From Myxococcales bacterium (GTDB lineage Bacteria > Myxococcota_A > Polyangia > Polyangiales > Ga0077539), in contig JAAFIF010000026.1 of the NCBI GenBank assembly GCA_013298625.1, positions 28,095 to 92,094 on the forward strand: 64,000 bases of DNA, read 5' to 3'. Made by a program: the position numbers and the translations under genes. This document shows, one piece after another, positions 38,666 through 47,480 of the stretch; within the stretch, counting starts at the first letter, position 1; each line of letters begins with the position of its first letter. Under the pieces are notes generated by a model. It did no database searches, was not told the DNA's origin, and saw nothing but the letters and a program-made list of their open reading frames with translations.

Positions 38666-41179
38666 CTACTCCGCTGGGGGCCGCGAGCTCTCGGGCCCAG
38701 AGGGGAGGTGGATGGGCATGGGGTGCACCTTCCACACGCGCTCGGAGTACTCGCGGATCGAGCGGTCCGAGCTGAAGTACCCCATGCGCGCCACGTTGAG
38801 GATCGCCTTGCGCGCCCACTGATCGGGGTCGAGCCACGCGCGCGCGACGTCGTGCTGTCGCTCTGCGTACGCGCGAAAATCCGCGAGCGCGAAGAACTCG
38901 TCCTGCTCGACCCACGAGCGCACGAGCTGCGCGTAGAGCCCTCGCTCGTGCGGGCTGTACACCCCGCTCGCGATGCACTCGAGCGCCCGCGCGAGCTCGG
39001 GGTCGTTGAAGACCACCGCGCGCGGGTCGTACCCGTTCGCCTTGCGCTCTTGCACTTGCTCGGCGGTCATCCCGAAGAGAAAGAAGTTCTCTTCTCCCAC
39101 TTGATCGCGGATCTCGACGTTGGCCCCGTCGAGCGTCCCGATCGTGAGCGCGCCGTTGAGCGAGAACTTCATGTTGCCCGTGCCCGAGGCCTCTTTGCCC
39201 GCGGTCGAGATCTGCTCGCTCAGGTCCGCGGCGGGGTAGATCCGCTGCGCGTTCTTCACGTTGAAGTCTGGGATAAACGCCACGCGCAGCAGCTTTCGCG
39301 CGACCGGGTCCTTCGAGATCTCTTTGGCGATCCCGTGCACGAGCCGGATCAACAGCTTGGCCGTGCGATAGCCAGGCGCGGCTTTGCCCGCGAAGATCAG
39401 CGTGCGGGGGACGATCCCGTCGAGCCTCCCCTCGCGGATGCGCTGGTGCAGATACACCGCGTGCAGCGCCGCCATGTGCTGCCGCTTGTACTCGTGGATG
39501 CGCTTGCACTGCGCGTCGAACATCGAGTCCGGGTCGATGTCCACCGCGATCATGTCCCGCACGTGCCCGGCCAGCTTGCGCTTGTTGTCCTTCTTCACGT
39601 CGATGAATCGCTGGCGAAAACCAGGGTCATCCGCGAACGACTCGAGCTCGCGAAGCCCCTCGAGGTCGGCCACCCACTGCTCGCCGATCGCCTCGGTGAT
39701 CAGCGCCGCGAGCCCGGGGTTGGCCAGCGCGAGAAACCGCCGCGGCGTCACGCCGTTGGTCACGTTGGTGAAGCGGTCGGGCCAGAGCTGTGCGAAGTCT
39801 CCGAGGACGGTCTCGATCAGCAGCCGCGAGTGCAGCTTCGCCACGCCGTTGACCTTGGACGAGGCCACCGTCGCGAGGTGCGCCATGCGCACGGTCTTCT
39901 CGCCGCCCTCGCCGATGATCGACATGCGCCGCACCCGCGCGTCGTCGCCCGCAAATCGCTGGCGAACCTCGCGCAAGAAGCGCTCGTTGATCTCGAAGAT
40001 GATCTCGGTGTGCCGAGGCAACAGCGACTGAAACAGCGGCAGCGACCAGGCCTCGAGCGCCTCGGGCAACAGCGTGTGGTTCGTGTACGAAAACGCCTTG
40101 CTGGTGATCCCCCACGCTTGGTCCCAGCTCATCCCGTGCACGTCCATGAGCAAGCGCATCAGCTCTGGGACCGCGAGCGCGGGGTGCGTGTCGTTGAGCT
40201 GGATCGCGTACTTCTCCGCGAAGTGCTCGATCGTCGTCTTCTGCAGCAGGATGCGGATGAGGTCCTGCAGCGCGCACGAGACGAAGAAGTACTGCTGCTG
40301 CAAGCGAAGCTGCTTGCCCGCGAGGCTCTGGTCGTTGGGATACAGGACCTTGGTGATGTTCTCGCTGCGAATCTTCTCGTCGACCGCGCGCCAGTACTCG
40401 CCGGTGTTGAACGCTTCGAGGTCGAACTCCTCTGCCGCGACCGCGGTCCACAGCCGCAAGAAGTTGGCGTTGTCCGTGTTGAACCCGAGCACGGGCGTGT
40501 CCGACGGGACGCCCTTGATCACGCGCTCGGGGATCCATCGCACGCGAAAGCGCCCGAGCTCGTCGACCCCGTGCTCGGTGCGGCCGCCGAACGCGACGGT
40601 GTGCTCGATCTCGTGACGGCGGATCTCCCAGGGATTTCCCAGGCGGAGCCAGTTGTCGGTCTTCTCGACCTGCTGCCCCTCGCGGATCTCTTGGTCGAAG
40701 ATGCCGAACTCGTAGCGGATCCCGTGGCCGATCGCCGGGATCTCGAGCGTCGCCAGCGAGTCCATGAAGCACGCGGCCAGCCGCCCGAGCCCGCCGTTGC
40801 CCAGGCCGGGCTCTTCTTCGTGCGCGACGAGCTGATCGAGGTCGAGCCCCACCGAGGTCATCGCCTCGCGCACCGCGGGCTCGATGCCGAGGGCGAGCAG
40901 GTTGTTTCCCAGCTGCGGGCCCATCAAGTACTCGGCCGAGAGGTAGACCACCGTCCGCGATTTGCGCTCGAGGTACGTGCGCGCCGAGCGCACCCATCGG
41001 TGCAGCAGCCGGTCGCGAACCACGTAGGCGAGCGCCAAGAAGCAGTCGTTGGTCGTCGCGACGCCGGGAAACTTCGCCTGCTGAAAGAACAGCTTCTCGA
41101 TGAAATCATGGCGGATCGCCGCCGGGTCGTTTCCGAGGCGAACTTCGCCCTCGGACACGCGCGCAGAGAGCAGGGTCAT
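38666..41179 (-). CDS. glgP: Glycogen/starch phosphorylase
   Basis: 837 aa, in the usual range for alpha-glucan phosphorylases. It releases glucose-1-phosphate from glycogen in the cytoplasm. Conserved blocks: YLSAEYLMGPQLGNNLLALG, EEEPGLGNGGLGRLAACFMDS, YAIQLNDTHPALAVPELMRLL, NHTLLPEALEAW, VTNGVTPRRFLALANP, RIHEYKRQHM, and the pyridoxal-phosphate lysine motif EASGTGNMKFSLNGALTIGTLDGANVEI. The gene ends 69 bp before the tetR start on the same strand. Upstream, the polyphosphate kinase gene ends 61 bp away, so the two may be cotranscribed. Confidence 0.97.
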   Translation of the reverse strand: MTLLSARVSEGEVRLGNDPAAIRHDFIEKLFFQQAKFPGVATTNDCFLALAYVVRDRLLHRWVRSARTYLERKSRTVVYLSAEYLMGPQLGNNLLALGIEPAVREAMTSVGLDLDQLVAHEEEPGLGNGGLGRLAACFMDSLATLEIPAIGHGIRYEFGIFDQEIREGQQVEKTDNWLRLGNPWEIRRHEIEHTVAFGGRTEHGVDELGRFRVRWIPERVIKGVPSDTPVLGFNTDNANFLRLWTAVAAEEFDLEAFNTGEYWRAVDEKIRSENITKVLYPNDQSLAGKQLRLQQQYFFVSCALQDLIRILLQKTTIEHFAEKYAIQLNDTHPALAVPELMRLLMDVHGMSWDQAWGITSKAFSYTNHTLLPEALEAWSLPLFQSLLPRHTEIIFEINERFLREVRQRFAGDDARVRRMSIIGEGGEKTVRMAHLATVASSKVNGVAKLHSRLLIETVLGDFAQLWPDRFTNVTNGVTPRRFLALANPGLAALITEAIGEQWVADLEGLRELESFADDPGFRQRFIDVKKDNKRKLAGHVRDMIAVDIDPDSMFDAQCKRIHEYKRQHMAALHAVYLHQRIREGRLDGIVPRTLIFAGKAAPGYRTAKLLIRLVHGIAKEISKDPVARKLLRVAFIPDFNVKNAQRIYPAADLSEQISTAGKEASGTGNMKFSLNGALTIGTLDGANVEIRDQVGEENFFLFGMTAEQVQERKANGYDPRAVVFNDPELARALECIASGVYSPHERGLYAQLVRSWVEQDEFFALADFRAYAERQHDVARAWLDPDQWARKAILNVARMGYFSSDRSIREYSERVWKVHPMPIHLPSGPESSRPPAE

Positions 41180-41240
41180 GGCTTGGGCTCCGTCGCTCGG
41201 TCGAGCGTCTGGGTCTCGGTCGAAGATGATGGATGAGGGG

Positions 41241-42734
41241 CTATTTCTCGATCGACGCGGCGAGGCGCGAGACGATGGTCTCGAGCACCGCGACGCGCGC
41301 GAAGTGCTTGTCGTTCGCGGGGATCACGGTCCACGGCGCGATCTCGGTGCTGCACTGGTCGATCATGTCGCACGTGGCCTGCTCGTACAGCGGCCACTTC
41401 TCGCGGTTGCGCCAGTCCTCGTCGGTGATCTTGTACTGCTTGAATCCAGTGTTCTTGCGGTCTTCGAAGCGCTTGAGCTGCTCGTCTTCGCTGACGTGAA
41501 GCCAGAACTTGCAGAGCACCGCGCCGCTTTGCGCGAGCTGCTCTTCGAAGTCGTTGATCTCTGCGTACGCGCGGCGCCAGTCTTCGTCGCGGCAGAAGCC
41601 CTCGACGCGCTCGACCAGGACGCGGCCGTACCAGCTTCGGTCGAAGATCGCCGCCCTTCCGTTGCGCGGAACGTGCCTCCAGAAGCGCCAGAGATACGGC
41701 TGCGCGCGCTCTTCTTCGGTGGGCGCGGCGACGGGGATCACCCGGTATTGCCGCGCGTCGAGCGAGCGGGTGACGCGGCGGATCGCGCCGCCCTTTCCGG
41801 CGGCGTCGGGGCCCTCGAAGACGCAGATCAGCGAGCGCTGCGAGAACGCAGGGTTGCGCGAGAGCTGGTTGAGCCTGGCCTGCAGCGCGTCGAGCTTCTC
41901 TTCGTACTTCTTCTTCTCGAGCTTGCGGGTCATGTCGAGCGCGCGCAGGACGTTGAGCCCCTTGTCGTCGCGGATGCTCACGGGCGCCGGCTTGGCTTGC
42001 GACCGCTCGTGCTCGCCCGGCGGCGCGGCGAGCCGACGCTCGAGCGCGTCGAGGAGCGTGCGCGCGACGGCCATCGAGCGATAGCGCTCGTCCGAGCCGT
42101 CCACGACGATCCAGGGCGCAGAGCCCGTCGAGGTCTCGCGCAGGACGCGCTCGCTCACCGCGCGAAAGTCGTCGTAGCGAGAGGCGTTCTCCCAGTCCTG
42201 CGGCGTCACGCGCCAGCGCGTACGCTTGCTGCGCGAGAGCGCTTCGAGCCGCTTTTTCTGGGACTTCTTCGAGAGGTGAAACCAGAACTTCAAGAGCAGC
42301 ACGCCCTCGTCGGTGAGCATCCTCTCGAAGTGCTCGATGGTCGAGATGGACTGCTCGAGCTCGACCTTGCGGCTCTCTCCCAGCACGCGGCGGACGATCG
42401 GCGCCGTGTACCAATTGCCGAAGAAGATCCCCACTTTTCCCTTCGGCGGAAGCTCTCTCCAGAACCTCCACAACGCGGGTCGCTCGCGCTCTTCGTCGCT
42501 GGTCGCGCCGAAGGCCATGGACTGAACGTGCCGCGGGTCGAGCCACTCGTGCAGCGCGTTGACCGTCTCCCCTTTGCCCGCGCCGTCCACCCCGTTGATC
42601 AGCAAGAGCACTGGAAATCTCTTCGCTTCGAGCAGCTTCGTCTGCGCTTGCAGCAGCCGCTCTCGCAGCGCGGGCAGCTGCTTGTCGAAGTCCTCTTTGC
42701 TCAGCGTGTGACCCAGTTCTGCGTCTTCGAACAT
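41241..42734 (-). CDS. pap: Two-domain PPK2: polyphosphate:AMP phosphotransferase
   Basis: 497 aa from ATG 42732-42734 (MFEDAELGHTL...), chosen because known PAPs begin MFExAExGH; the track ORF starts 37 codons earlier. Two tandem PPK2 P-loop domains: LLINGVDGAGKGETVNALHEW (~45) with FFGNWYTAPI, and VFEGPDAAGKGGAIRRVTRSLD (~290) with IFDRSWYGRVLVERVEGF. In PPK2 class II enzymes the C-terminal copy is the active one; here the second copy keeps DRSWYGR while the first has GNWYTAP, in agreement. It would phosphorylate AMP using polyphosphate. Next to glgP, suggesting joint use of energy reserves. Confidence 0.92.
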   Translation of the reverse strand: MFEDAELGHTLSKEDFDKQLPALRERLLQAQTKLLEAKRFPVLLLINGVDGAGKGETVNALHEWLDPRHVQSMAFGATSDEERERPALWRFWRELPPKGKVGIFFGNWYTAPIVRRVLGESRKVELEQSISTIEHFERMLTDEGVLLLKFWFHLSKKSQKKRLEALSRSKRTRWRVTPQDWENASRYDDFRAVSERVLRETSTGSAPWIVVDGSDERYRSMAVARTLLDALERRLAAPPGEHERSQAKPAPVSIRDDKGLNVLRALDMTRKLEKKKYEEKLDALQARLNQLSRNPAFSQRSLICVFEGPDAAGKGGAIRRVTRSLDARQYRVIPVAAPTEEERAQPYLWRFWRHVPRNGRAAIFDRSWYGRVLVERVEGFCRDEDWRRAYAEINDFEEQLAQSGAVLCKFWLHVSEDEQLKRFEDRKNTGFKQYKITDEDWRNREKWPLYEQATCDMIDQCSTEIAPWTVIPANDKHFARVAVLETIVSRLAASIEK

Positions 42735-42905
42735 CGGTGGTCCGCCGTGCATAGCAATGTGCGGACCGATACGAACCGCCCGCGAGAGCGAGAGATCGCT
42801 GCGAGAGGACTGAGAAAGGACGACGGGCGAGGCGATGTTCCTCATGGGCGACGCGCGCGCAGGTGCACGCTTTGCGCTCTGTTTGCGCTAGTCTGCGAAG
42901 CGCAG

Positions 42906-43406
42906 ATGGCTCCGATCGTTGCGTTGCAGGTCCCCGAGGGGGTGCTCGTCGAGGACACAGGAATCCTCGCGAGCTATTGGGTCGAGGCGTGGCACCAGTC
43001 GACGGTGAAGTCGTTTCACACGCTCTTCAGCAACGTGCGCGCGCGGCAGCCGAAGGGCTGCGGGATCGTGATGTGCTTTCGGACCGACGCGATCGACGCG
43101 CGGCGCTTCGGCGACGAGCCGACGCGCAAGGACCTCGGGCGGTTGAACGGCGCGTTCGAAGGGTACTTTCGCAACACCGCGCTGGTGATCGAGGGCGGAG
43201 GCTTCGTCGCGTCGGCGCTGCGCAGCTCGACGTGGGCGATGTCCACGCTCTTGCGCATCAAGAACCTCCCCAAGTACTTCGACACGACCGACGAAGCCGC
43301 GCGGCACCTGGGGGCAGCGCTCGCGGACCTCGGCGCGACGCGAGAGAGCATCACGCGCGCGATGGAGCTGGCCAGGTCCACCGTGCTCAGCGGCGCAAGC
43401 GCCTGA
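42906..43406 (+). CDS. Hypothetical STAS/SpoIIAA-like protein
   Basis: 166 aa from ATG 42906; the 768-aa track ORF upstream is antisense to PAP/glgP. The layout of short strands and helices, with STWAMSTLLRIKNLPKYFDTTDEAARHLGAAL at the C-terminus and FHTLFSNVRARQPKGCGIVMCFRTDA earlier, resembles myxobacterial STAS/SpoIIAA-like proteins. The 'KYFDTxxEAxxHL' ending is what I rely on; the assignment is tentative. It is followed 22 bp later by a phosphatase gene, so the pair could form a small signalling unit. Confidence 0.7.
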   Translation: MAPIVALQVPEGVLVEDTGILASYWVEAWHQSTVKSFHTLFSNVRARQPKGCGIVMCFRTDAIDARRFGDEPTRKDLGRLNGAFEGYFRNTALVIEGGGFVASALRSSTWAMSTLLRIKNLPKYFDTTDEAARHLGAALADLGATRESITRAMELARSTVLSGASA

Positions 43407-43428
43407 GGCGCAGAGAGGATTCGCTCGC

Positions 43429-44184
43429 GTGGCAGGCAGGACGTTTGTGATCGGTGACATCCACGGAGAGCTCGGCCATCTGCAAGCGCTGCTCGCGCAG
43501 ATGCCTCCCGTCACCAAGGACGACACGATCGTTCTGCTGGGCGACTACGTCGACCGCGGCCCGGACTCGCGCGGGGTGCTCGAGATGGTGCGACGCATGG
43601 ACCAGACGCTCGCGTGTCTGGTCGTTCCGCTGCGGGGAAATCACGAAGACGCGTGGCTGCGGGTGATCGACCGAGGATGGCCCGAGTTCTTGCTGCCGAC
43701 GCCCAACGGGTGCCTCGCGGCGATGCGCTCGTTTACCGGTCAGAAGCACCCGGCCAAGGGAGAGCTCGCGACCGAAGCCGACTGGGCCATGATGGAGCGC
43801 GGGCGCTTCTTCAGCGCAGACCAGGTCGCGTGGATGAGAGGCCTGCCGTACTGGTACGAAGACGAGCACGGCATCTACGTGCACGCGGGGCTCCTGCAAA
43901 AAGACGGACAGTTCGCGCACCCGAGCGAGACGTCTCCCGAGACCGCGCTGCTCTGGACCCGCTCGACCGAGTTCTTCAAAGACTACCGGGGAAAGCACGT
44001 CGTCGTCGGCCACACCAAGACCGCCACGCTCCCGCCCGAGCTGTCGTCGTACACCCCCGAGGACCCGAGCGATTTGTGGGCGGGCCCGTGCGTGACGGCC
44101 ATCGATACCTCCTGCGGAAGCGGGGGATTTCTCACGGCGATCGAGCTCCCTGCCAAGCGCGTCTACGAGTCTCGCAGGCGCTGA
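43429..44184 (+). CDS. Ser/Thr protein phosphatase (metallophosphoesterase, PPP type)
   Basis: 251 aa from GTG 43429. All PPP metal and catalytic motifs are present in order: GDIHGELGHL (GDxHG), LGDYVDRGPDS (GDxVDRG), LRGNHEDAWL (GNHE), YVHAGLL (HAG) and VVGHTKT. This is the bacterial PrpA/PrpB and ApaH-like group, which dephosphorylates Ser/Thr or other phosphoesters using two metal ions. Cytoplasmic, no signal. It may oppose kinases such as the one at 8019, but that link is only a guess. Confidence 0.93.
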   Translation: MAGRTFVIGDIHGELGHLQALLAQMPPVTKDDTIVLLGDYVDRGPDSRGVLEMVRRMDQTLACLVVPLRGNHEDAWLRVIDRGWPEFLLPTPNGCLAAMRSFTGQKHPAKGELATEADWAMMERGRFFSADQVAWMRGLPYWYEDEHGIYVHAGLLQKDGQFAHPSETSPETALLWTRSTEFFKDYRGKHVVVGHTKTATLPPELSSYTPEDPSDLWAGPCVTAIDTSCGSGGFLTAIELPAKRVYESRRR

Positions 44185-44218
44185 GCGTCGGCGTACACTC
44201 GTCGGCTCCAACGCTCCC

Positions 44219-46015
44219 ATGAACCGCCGCGCGCTGCTCTTCTCGCTGCTCTTGTCCGCGTGCGCTCCGCGCGCGCCTTCGCTCGACGCGGGCGCCGACG
44301 CGAGCGCAGATGCGTCCGCCGACGCGGGCAACGGCAATCCGCACTGCGTCGACGGCGCTCCCTCCGTCGCGTACCCGCCCGAGCCGCACGAGATCATCGA
44401 CAACGCCGTGCTGCCGGACCTCGCGTTCGACGACGGCGCAGGGGGATCCGTGCGGCTCTCGCAGTTCTTCGAGCCGTGCGCTCCGCGGCCAAAATTTCTG
44501 CTAATTCGGCAGTTGGCCGCGTGGGGAGGCCCCTCGCAGTGGCACGCGCGCAACACCGCGCGGGTCGTGCGCGAGCTCGGGCCGGGGACGGCGGTGCTCG
44601 ACCTGCTCGCGCTCGGAAGGGACAACCTCCCGGCGACCGCGGTCGAGCTTCGCGCGTGGACCGAGCGCTTCGCTCCCGTTGTCGGTCAGCGCGTCGCGCT
44701 CGACCCGGACTACCGCTTGCGGTCGCTGTACATCGGCCTGCGGCAGCTCCCGATCCTCGTGGCGGTGGACGTGCGCACGATGCGCGCGAGCCGCGTGCTC
44801 ATCGGGCAAGACCAGCACGCGGTCGACGAGGCGTTCGCCAGGGTCGTCGCGCGCGCCGAGGGCAGGCCCGCGCCGCCGCACCAAGAGCACGCCCTGCACG
44901 CGCTCAGCGACGATCAGTGGGACATGCTGCGGATGATGACCCTGCCCACGGCGCGTCCGCCGTCGCCGAGCAACCGCTACGCGGACGACCCTCGCGCCGC
45001 GCGGCTCGGCCAGCAGCTCTTCGAAGACGCCAGCTTTTCTGCAGGCGGCGTCTCGTGCGCGTCGTGCCATCAGTCATCGCGAGAGTTCACCGACGCGCGG
45101 CCCGTGGGGCTCGGCGTGGCCTTCGCGCGCGGAGGACGCAACACGCCGACGGTGCGCTTCGGGCAGCACACGCGCTGGCTCTTCTGGGACGGCCGCGCGG
45201 ACTCGCTGTGGTCGCAGGCGCTCGGGCCCGTCGAGAACCCGGTCGAGATGCGCTCGACCCGCTTGCACGCGGCGCACACGATCGCGGCGCGGTATCGGGC
45301 CGAGTACGAAGCGGTGTTCGGCGCGCTGCCCGAGCTCTCGGACGCCGGGAGATTTCCGCTCGAAGGCAAGCCCGGCGACCCCGCGTGGGAGGCGATGGCC
45401 GAGGCCGACCGCCTCGCGATCAACCGCGTGTTCGCGAATTTCGGAAAGGCGATCGAGGCCTACGAGCGCACGCTCGTGTTCGCCCCGAGCGCCGTCGACC
45501 GCTACGCGATGGGCGACGAGTCCGCGCTGACGACCGAGCAAAAAGCGGGTCTGCATCACTTCTTCGCCAACGGCTGCGCGCAGTGCCACCACGGCCCGAT
45601 GCTGACCGACGACAGCTTTCACAACATCGCGATGCCCTCGGGGCAGCAGGACATGAGCGCCGATCGCGGGTGGATCGACGGGATCGCGCAGGTGCGAGAC
45701 AACCCGTTCAACGCCGCGGGGGTCTTCAGCGACGCGCCGACGGACCGCGCTCACCTGGACCGGCTGCCGATGGTGGCGCCCGAGCGCGCCCTCGGGTTGA
45801 TGCACACGCCGGGGCTGCGCGGGGTCGCGCGCACAGGGCCGTGGGGACACGGCGGGCGCTTCACGCGGCTCTCGGACGTGGTCCTGCACTACGCGAGCGA
45901 GCGGCTGCGCAGTGAAGTGAGCCCGCGCGCGGGCGAAGAAGACCTGCACCTCGGCAGCTTTCACTCGGACGCGCAGACGATCCGCGAGCTCGCGCTGTTT
46001 CTCGAGGCGCTGTGA
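44219..46015 (+). CDS. Lipoprotein: degenerate thioredoxin fold fused to di-haem peroxidase
   Basis: 598 aa. Lipobox LSAC in MNRRALLFSLLLSACAP, then a Ser/Asp/Ala linker. Residues ~55-215 resemble a TlpA/peroxiredoxin-type thioredoxin fold (LPDLAFDDGAGGSVRLSQFF, then LLIRQLAAWGGPSQWHARN) where the normal WCGPC is WGGPS, so the redox Cys pair is absent. Residues ~245-590 are CcpA/MauG-like with two CxxCH haem motifs, VSCASCHQSS and NGCAQCHHGPM, and other family blocks (WDGRADSLWSQALGP, PGLRGVARTGPWGHGGRF). It probably acts in the periplasm or on the cell surface. Confidence 0.9.
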   Translation: MNRRALLFSLLLSACAPRAPSLDAGADASADASADAGNGNPHCVDGAPSVAYPPEPHEIIDNAVLPDLAFDDGAGGSVRLSQFFEPCAPRPKFLLIRQLAAWGGPSQWHARNTARVVRELGPGTAVLDLLALGRDNLPATAVELRAWTERFAPVVGQRVALDPDYRLRSLYIGLRQLPILVAVDVRTMRASRVLIGQDQHAVDEAFARVVARAEGRPAPPHQEHALHALSDDQWDMLRMMTLPTARPPSPSNRYADDPRAARLGQQLFEDASFSAGGVSCASCHQSSREFTDARPVGLGVAFARGGRNTPTVRFGQHTRWLFWDGRADSLWSQALGPVENPVEMRSTRLHAAHTIAARYRAEYEAVFGALPELSDAGRFPLEGKPGDPAWEAMAEADRLAINRVFANFGKAIEAYERTLVFAPSAVDRYAMGDESALTTEQKAGLHHFFANGCAQCHHGPMLTDDSFHNIAMPSGQQDMSADRGWIDGIAQVRDNPFNAAGVFSDAPTDRAHLDRLPMVAPERALGLMHTPGLRGVARTGPWGHGGRFTRLSDVVLHYASERLRSEVSPRAGEEDLHLGSFHSDAQTIRELALFLEAL

Positions 46016-46026
46016 GCGCGTAGGGC

Positions 46027-46638
46027 TCAGCGGGTCTGCGTGCTGGGGTGATCGCTGTCGACGATCCAACGGCAGAGCGCCCAGCCGGGGTCGTGCTGCT
46101 TGGAGATGTCGAGCCCCGCGATGCGCGCGAGCGTGTCCTTCATGATGTCCTTGGCCGCGCGCTGATAGCTGCGACGCGCGTGGTCCCAGGCCTTCTCACC
46201 GTTGCGGTCGAGGACGAAGCTCTTGCCGAGGGTGCTGTTGGACCCGAGCGCTCCCCAGGTGATCCACTGCGGTCGATCCGGCGCAGAAGCGCCGCGGCCG
46301 ACGTGGTCGAGGTGGGTCTCGAAGACGTCGACGCACACGCCGACGAAGAGGTAGTTCTTCTTCGGGTCGAACACGCCGTGCTCGGACACGCCGCCGATCG
46401 CGATGTCCACCGCGTGCTGCCCGTCGACGAACTCTTCGAACGCGCGGAGGTACCGGTCGCGATCGCGCTCGTGTCGCTTGTGCTTGGGCGCGTCTGCGAG
46501 CAGGGCCGCGAAGATCGCCTCGGCCTCGGCGCCCACGTCGAGCCCGATGGACTCGCAGAAGCGGGCGTGCACGGCGAGCGCTGCGTCGGTCTTGAGGGGC
46601 GCGCCGACGCAGATGCGTCCGAAGAGTTCGTAGGTCAC
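46027..46638 (-). CDS. Hypothetical protein
   Basis: 203 aa, ATG start. A compact soluble protein rich in charged residues and His (KHKRHERDRDRYLRAFEEFVDGQHAV). It has no signal peptide and contains two Cys near the ends (GRICVGAP, WALCRWIVD). The region VSEHGVFDPKKNYLFVGVCVDVFETHLDHVGRG is likely beta-strand. No family recognised. Convergent with the peroxidase gene 11 bp away, and 34 bp downstream of the bacterioferritin stop on the same strand, so it might be the last gene of the bfd-bfr operon. Confidence 0.75.
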   Translation of the reverse strand: MTYELFGRICVGAPLKTDAALAVHARFCESIGLDVGAEAEAIFAALLADAPKHKRHERDRDRYLRAFEEFVDGQHAVDIAIGGVSEHGVFDPKKNYLFVGVCVDVFETHLDHVGRGASAPDRPQWITWGALGSNSTLGKSFVLDRNGEKAWDHARRSYQRAAKDIMKDTLARIAGLDISKQHDPGWALCRWIVDSDHPSTQTR

Positions 46639-46672
46639 GGGGGGTGTTGTTAGTCCAAACTGCCCGCGACCG

Positions 46673-47149
46673 TCACGCGTTGTCGTGCACTTGGGCCGCG
46701 AGATAGTTGAGCTCGCCCAGCATCGCGAGCTCTTTTTGCTGCGCTTCGAGCCACTCGAGCTCCGCTTGCTCCCGCGGCAGCAGCGACTCGGCGAGCTCGG
46801 CGGTCCCGTGGTCGCCGTGGGCGAGCGCGACGCGGGCGAGGTCTTCGACCTTGGCGCACAGCTCGCTTTGCAGCGCGCGGTCGAGCGCGAGCTGCTCTGC
46901 GGACTGGTCGCTGATCGAGAGCTTGCCGATGCGCTGCAGGTTGGGCAGCCCTTCGAGAAAGAGCACCCGGGCGATGACGGGCTCGGCGCTGCGCATCGCG
47001 TGGATCGAGTGCTTGTACGCGCGGCGCGCGAGGCGAAGAAAGCCCCGGTGCTCGTGCATCTTCGCCGCGAGAAACAGCTGGTTGATCGTCGTGAGCTGGG
47101 CGGTGAGCGCTGCGTTGAGCGCGTCGATGACCTCGCGGTGACCCTTCAT
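46673..47149 (-). CDS. bfr: Bacterioferritin-like subunit with degenerate ferroxidase site
   Basis: 158 aa, the exact Bfr length, from ATG 47147-47149. It aligns without large gaps to E. coli Bfr (MKGHREVIDALNAAL, FLEGLPNLQRIGKLSI, LEWLEAQ, LNYLAAQ). The ferroxidase ligands appear altered: Glu18 to Gln (TAQLTTINQ), Glu51 to Ala and His54 to Ser (SIHAMRSAEP), Glu94 to Gln, His130 to Glu; only Glu127 is retained. The haem-ligand Met52 equivalent (HAMRS) is kept. It may bind haem in a mixed shell with another Bfr subunit. Eleven bases downstream of bfd. Confidence 0.88.
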   Translation of the reverse strand: MKGHREVIDALNAALTAQLTTINQLFLAAKMHEHRGFLRLARRAYKHSIHAMRSAEPVIARVLFLEGLPNLQRIGKLSISDQSAEQLALDRALQSELCAKVEDLARVALAHGDHGTAELAESLLPREQAELEWLEAQQKELAMLGELNYLAAQVHDNA

Positions 47150-47160
47150 GGCGCCGGAGG

Positions 47161-47382
47161 CTACCGCGAGGCGCTCGGCTGCGTCGCGCTGTGTCTGCGC
47201 GGGCAGTGTCCGCAGTCGCCGCCGCAGCTCTGGTCGATCATCGACTGGATCTCGTCGCGGCACGAGCCGCAGTCGCCGCCCGCGCCGCACTCGGCGGTGA
47301 CCTCGTCGACGGTGCTCGCGCCGGCGTCGATCGCCGCGCGGACTCGAGACTGGGATACGACGCGACACATGCAGACGTACAC
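47161..47382 (-). CDS. bfd: Bacterioferritin-associated ferredoxin Bfd
   Basis: 73 aa from GTG 47380-47382 (MYVCMC..., with AGAGAGG six bases upstream); the track start is two codons earlier. A small [2Fe-2S] protein with the Bfd cysteine pattern: VCMCRVV near the N-terminus and GGDCGSCRDEI after ~35 residues (CxC...CxxC). It passes electrons to bacterioferritin haem to release stored iron. A C-terminal extension CGGDCGHCPRRH adds two more Cys and a His, beyond the usual length. Operon with the Bfr-like gene 11 bp downstream. Confidence 0.92.
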   Translation of the reverse strand: MYVCMCRVVSQSRVRAAIDAGASTVDEVTAECGAGGDCGSCRDEIQSMIDQSCGGDCGHCPRRHSATQPSASR

Positions 47383-47416
47383 GAGCACCTCTCTGCGGGG
47401 CGGCGAGACAACAACG

Positions 47417-47442
47417 CTCTTCGACCGAAGGGGCTCGAAGAG
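47417..47442 (-). promoter_or_regulatory. Hairpin in bfd leader
   Basis: CTCTTCGA, 10-nt loop, TCGAAGAG: a perfect 8-bp stem between the predicted promoter and the bfd start. It might affect translation or mRNA stability; no known riboswitch was recognised. Confidence 0.45.
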
Positions 47443-47451
47443 GGTGACGAA

Positions 47452-47480
47452 ACGTTACCGATGTTGAGACTGGTTTTCAA
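47452..47480 (-). promoter_or_regulatory. Candidate sigma-70 promoter for bfd-bfr
   Basis: On the minus strand, -35 TTGAAA (47475-47480) and -10 TAACGT (47452-47457) with a 17-bp spacer. A partial dyad GTTGAGACTGGTTTTCAAC overlaps the -35 box and could be an operator. It does not match the E. coli Fur box. Confidence 0.55.

Noticed and set aside
38567-41236. Plus-strand ORF of 889 aa
   Set aside because: Antisense shadow of glycogen phosphorylase, whose motifs are unambiguous on the other strand.
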